This document shows positions 51,444 to 60,239 of a stretch of 64,000 nt of DNA, piece after piece. Under the pieces are notes generated by a model that was not told the DNA's origin, ran no database searches, and was given only the letters and a program-made list of their open reading frames with translations. The DNA is from Buttiauxella sp049686335 (lineage in GTDB: Bacteria > Pseudomonadota > Gammaproteobacteria > Enterobacterales > Enterobacteriaceae), in contig NZ_JBAVHX010000010.1 in assembly GCF_049686335.1 (NCBI RefSeq), positions 496,001 through 560,000 on the forward strand. The letters are read 5' to 3'. Each line of letters starts with the position of its first letter. Within the stretch, counting starts at the first letter, position 1. Made by a program: the position numbers and the translations under genes.

Positions 51444-52247
51444 ATGATACGTATTCCATTATTCAACTCTCAGCACCTTGAAGCCGCCTGTCGCGTTCTT
51501 GCTGATACCGAACGTGGCTTGAGTGGGTCGCAGATCGAGCGACTTCTACAAGAAATCAAAGTTGTCGACACATCGCCAAGCATGACAAAATGGAAACGGC
51601 TGTATAATGCGCTCGTAGGTGCGCAGAACCAATATCAGGTCGGCAACCATCTCATCATGTTCATTAACCGTGCGATGAACCCGGTAAATTACGCTCGTGA
51701 TCCAGCAGTATTTACCTGGAGGCGTGATGAACTCAATGTTGTCCTAGCTTTTTCCGGCTTTTATGTCCGTGAAGATGGTAAGGTCACGAACGCCACTAAA
51801 GCAACAACACTCGATTCTGCCAGAGCCCGCGCCGGGCGACTTAAGGCTGCACTTGAAAGCCGTGCTGTGCATGCAGAAGTTTTGAACTATTGTCGTGCAG
51901 AACTTCTGGACGAAAACTATTTTCATGCCGTCTTCGAGGCGACGAAAGGGGTTGCGGAACGTATTCGTCAGTTGTCTGGGTTGAGCGGCGATGGTGCCGA
52001 CTTGGTGAACAAGGCATTTACCGGACAACAACCAGTTTTGACCTTGGGACCGCTCACTACCGACTCAGAAAAGAGTGAACAAAAAGGTTTTGCGAACCTA
52101 CTTATTGGTCTATTCGGCGCTGTGCGCAATCCACTGGCCCATTCGCCTAAGAAGAATTGGCCCATGTCTGAACTGGATGCGCTGGACATCCTTACGTTGG
52201 TTTCGCTTATTCATCGCAAGCTGGATGGCACACAGAAAAAAATATAG
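51444..52247 (+). CDS. TIGR02391/Ymh-type HEPN protein
   Basis: 267 residues. The C-terminal half (about 155-260) matches the Ymh/TIGR02391 pattern: ENYFHAVFEATKGVAERIR, KAFTG, GFANLLIGLFGAVRNPLAH and LDILTLVSLIHRKLD. Arg228 and His233 form an R-x4-H motif (RNPLAH), the active-site signature of HEPN ribonucleases. The N-terminal half is unassigned. HEPN proteins of this kind occur in abortive-infection systems. RNase activity is inferred only. Confidence 0.75.
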   Translation: MIRIPLFNSQHLEAACRVLADTERGLSGSQIERLLQEIKVVDTSPSMTKWKRLYNALVGAQNQYQVGNHLIMFINRAMNPVNYARDPAVFTWRRDELNVVLAFSGFYVREDGKVTNATKATTLDSARARAGRLKAALESRAVHAEVLNYCRAELLDENYFHAVFEATKGVAERIRQLSGLSGDGADLVNKAFTGQQPVLTLGPLTTDSEKSEQKGFANLLIGLFGAVRNPLAHSPKKNWPMSELDALDILTLVSLIHRKLDGTQKKI

Positions 52248-52267
52248 TCACATTATTGGGGAGTTGC

Positions 52268-53701
52268 ATGAGCTACGCGGACTGGCGAGTTTATCAGGAG
52301 GCCACAGCTGAAGTATTTCGACGTCTTGGATGTAATGCTTTGGTTGATTATCGAGCCAAAGGTGTTCGAGCGACCCATGATATTGACGTCTACGCGACCT
52401 TTCTTCGATCGGGTATCCTCTGTACTTGGGTAATCGAATGCAAATTGTGGAAAACTCGCGTTCCTAAGGAAAAGGTGCTTGCTCTCAAGAGCATCATTGA
52501 TGACCTTGGTGCCGATCGAGGAATCATGGTCAGTGAGGTAGGTTTCCAACCTGGAGCACAGGATGCGGCACGAGGGTCGAACATCACTTTGGTCACATCC
52601 TTGGATGATTTTGCCAAGACTGCACGGGCAGCAACTTCAGAAGCCTCTCTTACTCTAGACAGTAGTGATGATGGAGCCCCGATTTATAAATTTCCAAGCC
52701 GCTTTGAACCACATGACATTCTCCTGCATAACAACTTCCTGATAACTGCAAATTGGGCTGGATGCAGCATTTCAATCGTTAATCCATCATCCAAGTCAAT
52801 CATACGTACCATCGACCTGGATAAATATGAGTCGAACTCCCCGCAAAACGGTGAAAGAGAGATTTTGAGCCATCCTCCTGGTAGCTTAGTTATTGCAGAT
52901 GGCCGTTTGTTTGTCGGCCAGGTTTTTTCGGACTTTGTGCTCGTTATTGATTTGGCTACGCATGCTATCGTTAAAAGAATAGTGTTACCTGGGGGTGGTG
53001 ACGGACAATTAGCAGTGTCACAAAACGAAAAAGAAATCTATTTTGCAAGCAATCGAGTCAACCAGTTCTATATCATTGACAGTGCCACATACGTTGTAAA
53101 GACAGTAGCATATCCCGAAGGTGGCCGAGGCTGCATGTCGCTGCTACGACATCCGACGCTGCCATTAATTTACATTGGCATTCAACGCGGCGGACGCATC
53201 CACGGGCTGAGTTATCCACATGCTAACTGCTATTTAGCTATCTACGACCTAAGTCGTCAAACATATACGGCGGACGTCCAGCTCGCCGAGATAAGCAATG
53301 GTCGCGCAGATGATTCAACCCCTGCATGTCTAACATATGACGATCTCTACAATCGCATCTATGTCGGCATGTTCCAGTCCAAGCGTGGCATCTGTGTAAT
53401 AGAGCCGGAATCAGGGGAGCTAATTCAAGAAATTCGCTTTGCCTCAAATGATAATAATAATTTTTTCGCATGGGCAGACCCGTTATCGCAAACGGTGAGT
53501 GGAGACTTGCTGTTATCGGTCAATCGAAACAATCATGAGCTTGTAGCGTTAGATCGTGCTTCACTTCAAATAAAAAAAATTCTATTTGTTGGTGAAGCGC
53601 TTAACGGCCCGAGAGCCGTTTTGGTGTGGGGAGATCATGCCGTTGTCAGCTACCCAAGTCGAAATGGATTACTTTTCATTCCACTTGGAACTCTGAAATA
53701 A
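52268..53701 (+). CDS. Mrr-like nuclease fused to a beta-propeller
   Basis: 477 residues from the ATG at 52268 (GGGGAG five bases upstream). Residues 1-115 look like an Mrr-type restriction endonuclease: Asp38/Asp40 in THDIDVYA and Glu57-Cys-Lys59 in WVIECKLWK, then DRGIMVSEVGFQPGAQDAA. Residues from about 140 to the end are repeated beta strands of propeller type, with phrases such as LLHNNFLITANWAGCSISIV, VLVIDLATHAIVKRIVLP, FYIIDSATYVVKTV and GICVIEPESGELI (YVTN/NHL-like blades). I know of no named defence protein with this exact combination. Third gene of the string. Confidence 0.72.
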   Translation: MSYADWRVYQEATAEVFRRLGCNALVDYRAKGVRATHDIDVYATFLRSGILCTWVIECKLWKTRVPKEKVLALKSIIDDLGADRGIMVSEVGFQPGAQDAARGSNITLVTSLDDFAKTARAATSEASLTLDSSDDGAPIYKFPSRFEPHDILLHNNFLITANWAGCSISIVNPSSKSIIRTIDLDKYESNSPQNGEREILSHPPGSLVIADGRLFVGQVFSDFVLVIDLATHAIVKRIVLPGGGDGQLAVSQNEKEIYFASNRVNQFYIIDSATYVVKTVAYPEGGRGCMSLLRHPTLPLIYIGIQRGGRIHGLSYPHANCYLAIYDLSRQTYTADVQLAEISNGRADDSTPACLTYDDLYNRIYVGMFQSKRGICVIEPESGELIQEIRFASNDNNNFFAWADPLSQTVSGDLLLSVNRNNHELVALDRASLQIKKILFVGEALNGPRAVLVWGDHAVVSYPSRNGLLFIPLGTLK

Positions 53702-53762
53702 TAAAATCTACTCCTGATGCTTGACTAGTCACGTTCTTGAGGATGTGGTTAAAGCGAAGGCG

Positions 53763-56700
53763 ATGACTGTTCCTCAAAATACTTACAAAGTGGCTTGTGC
53801 AATGGACTTTATTGACAAAAAGATTCTCCCGCCAAAGTCGTGGGAGAAATTCGAAGATTTGACTCGTGCATTGTTTGCCGCAGTGTGGAGGTCGCCCCTT
53901 ACGCAAAAAAATGGTCGGTCTGGGCAAAAACAGCACGGTGTTGATGTCTATGGAACGCCACAGGCAACACCCGGCATAAATTTTGGTGTGCAATGCAAAG
54001 GGAAAAACGAAGGTTATGGGGCCAAGGCGACTATCGTGGAGTTCGATACGGAACTCATCAAGGCCGAAAATTTTAAACCACAGCTTGGACACTGGACATT
54101 TGCTACTACAGCGCCTAATGATGCGCGACTTCAAGAACATGCCCGACTAGTGTCCGAACAACGCGTGAAGGAAGGAAAATTTCCCGTAGTTGCTATTGGA
54201 TGGGATACGATTCAAGCGCTGCTATCTACTCATCAGGAAGTGATCGAAGAAATCTATCCCGAACATGCAAGCGATCTGCCTAAAATCATGGCAACTCTGC
54301 GCGCGTTACCAAGTTCCGAGGAGCTTGATCAGATCCGGCGGAGCCTCATTGTGTTCGCACCAAGATCATCAGTACTCAATATTGAAGCATCAGTTTGGTC
54401 TGAGGTTAAGTTCGAAAAGCCTCGTGATCTTGGGCCTGCTCTAATGGGTCGTCCACTCGGGCCTGCAGATGTCGCTGCTTGTCTCATTCTTCCGGAGGTA
54501 GCTCTACTGACTGCAGACCTGGAGCGCGCAGGAACTGCTCGACTAGCGGGGGTACCGGGAGCTGGGAAATCAATCTCAATTCTTCAAGTGGCACTTCGAA
54601 TGTATTGTCGCGGCTGGCGTGTCCTAAGATTAGCCGACCCAATTGGAAAGATACCTTCTTTTGATGAGAGTCTGAAACCGACACTCTACATCGTTGATGA
54701 TGCACACCTGACTCGCCCAGCATTGCTTCGTGAGTTGGAAGAACGGGCCACTGCATCGCGATGGGTATTAAGTGCGTACACGATTTCCGAAGATAAGAGC
54801 GGCTTTCCAGGCGCCATCCATCTTGATGCTAAGCGAGCGGTTCGGGTTATTGCGAATGGTTTTCTGGCTTCCCGCGAAGCAACACTTGCCGCTGTTCGTC
54901 AAGCCGATGATCGCATCGGCGATCGGCCTGGAGATGAGCAATTCGATCTACGCCTTGAGCATGCAGCGGAGAAAGCGCTTTATCCCTGGCAATTCTGTTT
55001 CATCCTTGGAGGAGGATGGCGTCGAGCGAATGCAATGGCAAGTTCTGCGCGCGCAGCAGGCGCTGACGTGGTTCTTGCAGCTGCGGCAATTCGACAGTTG
55101 GCATCACGTGATGCGCACTGTTCGCGCGAAATGTTGTTGCGGTTAGTCGGGGACGAGTTGTCGAATTCAGATGGAAATGCTGCGATTGATTGGCTTGTAG
55201 CGCAACGATTTTTACTGAGTTTCAACGACCTTCGCTGTCCACACCAGCGTCTTGCCATTGTACTCCTGGCACGTATTCTCGACGGACAGACAGCCGAAGA
55301 GCGCCAGACAATTGCAGTTATGCTCAGAACAGTTCTGACCGACATTCAGATGCCTCTCAGTGGCCTAAGTGTTCTACTTAGCGAACTTTCGTTAGCTGGC
55401 GAATTTGGGATGTGGCGAAGGCTTGTACAGCCCGCATGGCTTACTCCCGCTTTAGAACGCTGCTGGGTAGCGACAGAACCACTTGATATTCGGCATGCTT
55501 GCTGGTTACTGAATAATTTGCATAGCTATCTGCCCGATGAGATGGAAACGATTGCCGATCATAGTGAGACTCTTGCAGAGTGGATACAGGCGGCGCCGGA
55601 AGGTGCATGCTATGCGATTGGCCGCGTGCTTAATCATGTACTCAATACTAATAGGGCACTTGGTGAAAACATCGTCATGCTAGTTGATCCACGCGCATTA
55701 GCAAAGGCGATCAGTGCTGCTGCCCCGTTGCATGCGGGTGAGATTGCCGATCTGCTTTCGATGATAGGTGCTTGTAGAGATGATATGTGGAAGGCATGCT
55801 ATCTCGAACACATTGATCACGATGCGTGCCTTCGCATTGTGTCACAGTGGCCGCAAGATGCCTACCTATCGGTCGTTGCCGATTTTTGCGAACATTTCTG
55901 CTACGTCGAATCAGAGTTCGGGTTCACTTTGATCGAAGCACTTATCCCGGCCATCGCCGATCGACTGCGTGCCGCTCCGCAAGAGTCTTTCCACGAACTA
56001 AACGATATCGTGTGGAACGCGTTGCGGCTCTACGATCCGCTTAACATCTATGTTGGCAAGTTGGCACCGTCCCGAAGAATGCGGCAGGTGGGGCGGAAAA
56101 TCTGCCGTTGCTGGTCGCCTAAGGATCTCGCGATCTCTTTGTCGCGCAGTACGCAACGAAACTTCCAAGCTGCCGCAGGGCTTCTTAGCTTCATGCATAA
56201 GGCCTCGCCAAAGCAGTTCGAGGAGACGGTATTAGCACTCAATTGGAGCGAGATCGACCAAGCGATAGGCTCGGATTGGGCGGAAAATATCGGCGATGCG
56301 AGAATGCTGCTCGGAGTTGCGCACATCGTACCAGCAGCGAGACTCGCAATTCAGGATATGATTGCGCGCAATGAGCCGCGTATCGTCAACATGTCGACGC
56401 ATCTCGCAGCCATCGCGCCGGCTAGCGCGTTACGTCATATAGCCGCGGGCAGACGCATTGTACTCAGCCATTGGGGTCACGTCGATTGGCCACTGGGAGC
56501 ATTAGTTTTGGCTAGGATTGCTCAGTCGGAGCCAACACTGGTTTCTACATTTCTTGAACCGCACTACAGTGGGTTAGCAGAGGCGTTATCTCAGCCCAGC
56601 CCCACTTTTTACAATGAGGCTCTAATGTTTCTTCGTCTCCTCGTGCAAGTCCAGCCTTCAGGCTTAATTCGAGTGCTGGATCAAATTGATGTAAACAGGG

Positions 56701-56924
56701 CAACACTGGGGTGGCGTAATGCACTTCGCGGGCAGGATAATAGTCGTGAGCCTGGCGCAAAGGCTCAGGTTCGGCAGGTTGCGTCTTTGCTAGTCCATCA
56801 TGCGATGGATCGTAGTGATGCATTGGGAGAGTTAGCCCGCCGACTTCGACGTGACTTTCCCCGCCAATCTATACCTTTAGCAAAGACTATTGAGTCCATT
56901 GATTTAAGCGAGCCGATTGAATGA
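53763..56924 (+). CDS. Large Mrr-nuclease/P-loop NTPase (STAND-like)
   Basis: 1053 residues from the ATG at 53763 (GAAGG upstream; a TTG 14 codons earlier is possible). The N-terminus is an Mrr/QxK-type nuclease: Asp61 in GVDVYG and Gln77-Cys-Lys79 in FGVQCKGK. The central P-loop is LAGVPGAGKS (about 261-270) with Walker B LYIVDDAH (about 308-315). The remaining 600 residues are helical and rich in Ala, Leu and Trp, suggesting a repeat sensor arm. Effector-NTPase-sensor order is that of antiviral STAND proteins, but assignment to a named class is not possible by eye. Confidence 0.7.
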   Translation: MTVPQNTYKVACAMDFIDKKILPPKSWEKFEDLTRALFAAVWRSPLTQKNGRSGQKQHGVDVYGTPQATPGINFGVQCKGKNEGYGAKATIVEFDTELIKAENFKPQLGHWTFATTAPNDARLQEHARLVSEQRVKEGKFPVVAIGWDTIQALLSTHQEVIEEIYPEHASDLPKIMATLRALPSSEELDQIRRSLIVFAPRSSVLNIEASVWSEVKFEKPRDLGPALMGRPLGPADVAACLILPEVALLTADLERAGTARLAGVPGAGKSISILQVALRMYCRGWRVLRLADPIGKIPSFDESLKPTLYIVDDAHLTRPALLRELEERATASRWVLSAYTISEDKSGFPGAIHLDAKRAVRVIANGFLASREATLAAVRQADDRIGDRPGDEQFDLRLEHAAEKALYPWQFCFILGGGWRRANAMASSARAAGADVVLAAAAIRQLASRDAHCSREMLLRLVGDELSNSDGNAAIDWLVAQRFLLSFNDLRCPHQRLAIVLLARILDGQTAEERQTIAVMLRTVLTDIQMPLSGLSVLLSELSLAGEFGMWRRLVQPAWLTPALERCWVATEPLDIRHACWLLNNLHSYLPDEMETIADHSETLAEWIQAAPEGACYAIGRVLNHVLNTNRALGENIVMLVDPRALAKAISAAAPLHAGEIADLLSMIGACRDDMWKACYLEHIDHDACLRIVSQWPQDAYLSVVADFCEHFCYVESEFGFTLIEALIPAIADRLRAAPQESFHELNDIVWNALRLYDPLNIYVGKLAPSRRMRQVGRKICRCWSPKDLAISLSRSTQRNFQAAAGLLSFMHKASPKQFEETVLALNWSEIDQAIGSDWAENIGDARMLLGVAHIVPAARLAIQDMIARNEPRIVNMSTHLAAIAPASALRHIAAGRRIVLSHWGHVDWPLGALVLARIAQSEPTLVSTFLEPHYSGLAEALSQPSPTFYNEALMFLRLLVQVQPSGLIRVLDQIDVNRATLGWRNALRGQDNSREPGAKAQVRQVASLLVHHAMDRSDALGELARRLRRDFPRQSIPLAKTIESIDLSEPIE

Positions 56925-57101
56925 ACATGCATTAGCAGCTGCCGGATCGTATTGGTGTAATCAGGCAAACTGGAAGAAGGTAGCGAGGTGATTACCTTAC
57001 TTAACGCTATTCTCAAAAAGATAAGACTCGAATTTGAGTTCACTATGAATTACTGATAAAACGAAGATATTATAAAACCATTGCATTTAAGGATGAAGTA
57101 A

Positions 57102-58751
57102 ATGAAAGAGACTTACATTTTTAGGTTCCGTGATCTAGGAAAAAGTGAAGGATTTACCATCGACCAGCATAACCAAATTGCTCGTGAGGAAGGGGATGTT
57201 TGGTGGGGATGGTGGGCAAAATCTGGTGAGGTCTTTCCATCACAAGAACTAAGAATTGCTGCCGAAAATCTCACGCAAATATATTTCTTTGATTCAGGGC
57301 GACTAAAATTCTATAGGGCCGAATTAAAAGAAGTCTGCTCCTCAGCTGCTGGGGATAGCAAGAAGAAGGCTCCTGATAATGGTAGAAAAACACCAAGGTA
57401 TTATAATGAAGATGAGTTGTTAGGTTGGTTAAAAGTTTCTGAAATTTGTGAAATTCATGATAATGATGATGTTCTCAAAACCTTATCCTATATTCCATTA
57501 GATTCATTATTTACCACCTCAAAGGATTTAGATGAACAGCTTTTCAATAAAGTTGTTTTTTCAGTAACTGAATTAAAAGAACAAGATAGAACAATTTGGA
57601 AGGTTAGACCTGCTATTGATGCTGATCTTCAGCATGAATTGTTAGCATCCCATTATATTCCTTATAATTTCAACCAAAAATATAGCCAAAAAAAAGGGGA
57701 GTTTATAATCTGGCTTTCAGATATTCATTTCGATAACGGAAAAGGCAAGCATGCGTTTCCAGCGCAAGATAATGATCAACAGAAATGTTTATCTTCTCGT
57801 GTAGTAGAGTTGGCAGACAAATATAGCAATGGAAATAAATGTGCCGGATTGGCTATTTCAGGTGATTTGACTTGGCAATCACAGGTTGAGGGATTTGAGC
57901 TGGCTTCGAAATTTATCAAAGATGTTAGTTCTTCTCTTAGCCTTACACCGGATGATATAATTATTTGCCCAGGGAATCATGATGTTGGTTTGGTTTCTAA
58001 AGAAGAATATTTTAAAATAATGGGAAAGCCTACTACTGATACTCCATGGGTAACTCTTGCAGAAAACTATCATAAAGGAAGCAAAGAAAACTATATAAAA
58101 TTTTATAAAGATGTTTTCCAAAGAAAACCTGAAGAAGATCTCTCGCAAGGAAGAAAGTTTTTATTGGGAGGGCACAAAATAGTTGAAGTGGCAGCCTTAA
58201 ATTCATGTGTTTTACAACAAGTTAAAGATTCATTTTTGGGTATGGGGTTTATCGGTGAGAAACAACTCAGTAATGTTGCGGAATCTATGGGATGGATGAA
58301 CAAAAGTGGAGAGTATATATCTAAAAAAGGGGGGGTCACAAGAATTGCTATGCTCCATCATCACCTAACTTCAATTAATGAGGCCGAAGATGCCTATTTG
58401 GATTCAAAATATAGTGTTACACTAGATGCGGAGAGATTGTTGCGTTGGGTGGTGAAACATAAAGTTGACTATATTCTTCATGGGCATATGCATAGAAGTA
58501 GTTGTATTACAATAAAAAAAATACTATCTCCATTAGAACGAGTGTCGGATTCAAATCCTGAACATACTTTCCAAATAGTTTCTTTGGGAAGTTCAGGGGT
58601 TGCTAGTTCAGAATTGCCAAGTCAAGATTGTGCTAACTATTCATGTATAATGGATTTTTCTGGTGAAAAGCTAGCGTTCAAATTTTTCAAGCTCGATAGA
58701 CAGAACGGAGCAAATGAAACGGCAACCTATACTATTGAAGGTTTATCATGA
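57102..58751 (+). CDS. Metallophosphoesterase with novel N-terminal domain
   Basis: 549 residues. From about 200 onward all calcineurin-like phosphoesterase motifs are present: LSDIHFD, ISGDLTW, CPGNHDVG, MLHHHL and LHGHMHRS, so it should bind two metals. The N-terminal 180 residues (FRFRDLGKSEGF, GDVWWGWWAKSGEVF) are unassigned; the Trp-rich stretch recalls EVE/PUA-like nucleotide-binding folds, a weak impression. Strongly AT-rich compared with its neighbours, indicating separate acquisition. Its stop overlaps the HAD gene (ATGA). The 177-bp gap upstream holds a dyad ACTCGAATTTGAGT but no gene. Confidence 0.72.
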   Translation: MKETYIFRFRDLGKSEGFTIDQHNQIAREEGDVWWGWWAKSGEVFPSQELRIAAENLTQIYFFDSGRLKFYRAELKEVCSSAAGDSKKKAPDNGRKTPRYYNEDELLGWLKVSEICEIHDNDDVLKTLSYIPLDSLFTTSKDLDEQLFNKVVFSVTELKEQDRTIWKVRPAIDADLQHELLASHYIPYNFNQKYSQKKGEFIIWLSDIHFDNGKGKHAFPAQDNDQQKCLSSRVVELADKYSNGNKCAGLAISGDLTWQSQVEGFELASKFIKDVSSSLSLTPDDIIICPGNHDVGLVSKEEYFKIMGKPTTDTPWVTLAENYHKGSKENYIKFYKDVFQRKPEEDLSQGRKFLLGGHKIVEVAALNSCVLQQVKDSFLGMGFIGEKQLSNVAESMGWMNKSGEYISKKGGVTRIAMLHHHLTSINEAEDAYLDSKYSVTLDAERLLRWVVKHKVDYILHGHMHRSSCITIKKILSPLERVSDSNPEHTFQIVSLGSSGVASSELPSQDCANYSCIMDFSGEKLAFKFFKLDRQNGANETATYTIEGLS

Positions 58752-59584
58752 AATTACTTATTACCGATTTGGATAATACACTGTACGATTGGGTGAGTTT
58801 TTATTCCCAATCATTTAGTGCTATGGCTGAGGAACTATCAAAGGAGATAAATGTTCCTTTAGATATACTTTTGTCCGAGTATAAGGTCATTCATCAGAGG
58901 TTTGGTAATTCTGAAAAGCCGTTTGCTACTCTAGAGTTGCCATCTGTTATTTCTTATTTTGGGACTAGTGATAAGATTTTATTACAAAAAAAACTCACGC
59001 GAGTATTTTCGGCTTTTAGCTCAAAGCGTAATCAAACATTGAAATTATACCCTACTGTCAGGGATACTTTAAATATATTAAGGGAGCGTGGTGTTAAGAT
59101 TGTCGGTCATACTGAATCTTTAGAATATAATTCTTTGTATCGCCTTTATAAGCTTGATGTGATTGATTTTTTTGATCACCTTTACACAATTGAAGACAAT
59201 CACAATCTCCACCCCAATCCTAAAAACGCAAAAGTTATTCCAGTAAAAGATGATTTTATTATAAGATTATCTAGTGCTGAATCTAAGCCTAACCCAAAAC
59301 TCCTGGAGCACATCTGTCTCACTGAAAATGTAGATATCAAAGATGCGATATATGTTGGTGACTCTATTACTAAAGATATATCAATGGCAAAGTCTATTGG
59401 AATGAAAGCAGTTTGGGCTTGCTATGGTCGTCAGTTTGCTCCCGAGCTATGGGAAATCTTAGTGAAAATAACACACTGGACTGATAAAGATGTTGAAAGA
59501 GAAGAGCAACTGAAGGAATCATTTTCAAGAGTTAAACCGGATTATTCAATTAATAGTTTTGCAGAAATTTTGGATCTGAAGTGA
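58748..59584 (+). CDS. HAD-superfamily phosphatase
   Basis: 278 residues with the four HAD motifs: DLDNTLYDW (motif I, nucleophile and acid-base Asp), GHTES (II), SKPNPKLLEH (III Lys) and IYVGDSITKDISMAKSIGM (IV). A helical cap lies between I and II, so it is a subfamily I, soluble phosphatase. Coupled by a 4-base overlap to the metallophosphoesterase and sharing its AT-rich composition. A two-phosphatase module beside defence genes suggests nucleotide or nucleic-acid end processing, but this is inference. Confidence 0.75.
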   Translation: MKLLITDLDNTLYDWVSFYSQSFSAMAEELSKEINVPLDILLSEYKVIHQRFGNSEKPFATLELPSVISYFGTSDKILLQKKLTRVFSAFSSKRNQTLKLYPTVRDTLNILRERGVKIVGHTESLEYNSLYRLYKLDVIDFFDHLYTIEDNHNLHPNPKNAKVIPVKDDFIIRLSSAESKPNPKLLEHICLTENVDIKDAIYVGDSITKDISMAKSIGMKAVWACYGRQFAPELWEILVKITHWTDKDVEREEQLKESFSRVKPDYSINSFAEILDLK

Positions 59585-60239
59585 TTTTCATTATGGTTCC
59601 AAGTTCTTAAAGGATTTTGGAACCGCTTTGTACTGGCTTTATTATCACAAAATTGATTGGCATGCCCCCCATTTTATAAGATATCTCAATTGTCGAAAGG
59701 CACCATAATCTGAATCGACACTTCTTAGTTTCAGGAGTATCTCCTACCAGTTAAATCGCAGCAAGGATTGATAGGGGCCTGAGAGATATTCATCCCTGAT
59801 TTTGTGTAGCTCAACAGCCAGTCCAATGTATGGCACAGCTTAATTCACGTCACCGATTCTATATGTATAGGATTCCCTTACGATGAAAGTGTATCTTGTA
59901 CAAGTTTCAGCTAGTTTCATCTACGGACACGGGGGTACGTAAAACAGAGGGAGGAGCAAAAAACGTATAAGACAATAATTTTTTTTGACAATCATAAAAG
60001 TAGTGGGAGATCACTGCCTATTAGGCTTACAAACTGTTAAAATTCCCATCAATTTTTCATTGACTGGGGCAGCGGACGAATTAACAGACGGTTATACCCG
60101 GGTCTCAGCATACGACTAAAATCTACATTTGCAGAAATGTTACACCCAACTTCCAGGGTGCAATCGCTCTACGAATGGTTGTTAGTGAAAAAAGGGTCGC
60201 CGCATGAAGTCTAACCTTTTTCGAATTAAGGAGTAGGGT
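59585..60239. other. Gene-free spacer before Hachiman
   Basis: 655 bases without a credible gene. A hairpin GGTTCCAA (59595-59602) with TTGGAACC (59617-59624) follows the HAD stop and may end its transcript, though no T run follows. GATGAAA (59882-59888) and TTTCATC (59915-59921) are inverted around a direct repeat GTTTCAGCTA / GTTTCATCTA (59904-59923), which could be a recombination or protein-binding site. TTGACA near 59986 may belong to the hamA promoter. Otherwise I see nothing here. Confidence 0.5.

Noticed and set aside
59883..59942. 19-codon reading frame starting MKVYLVQV
   Set aside because: No ribosome site and no known leader or family; more likely part of a repeat-containing spacer.
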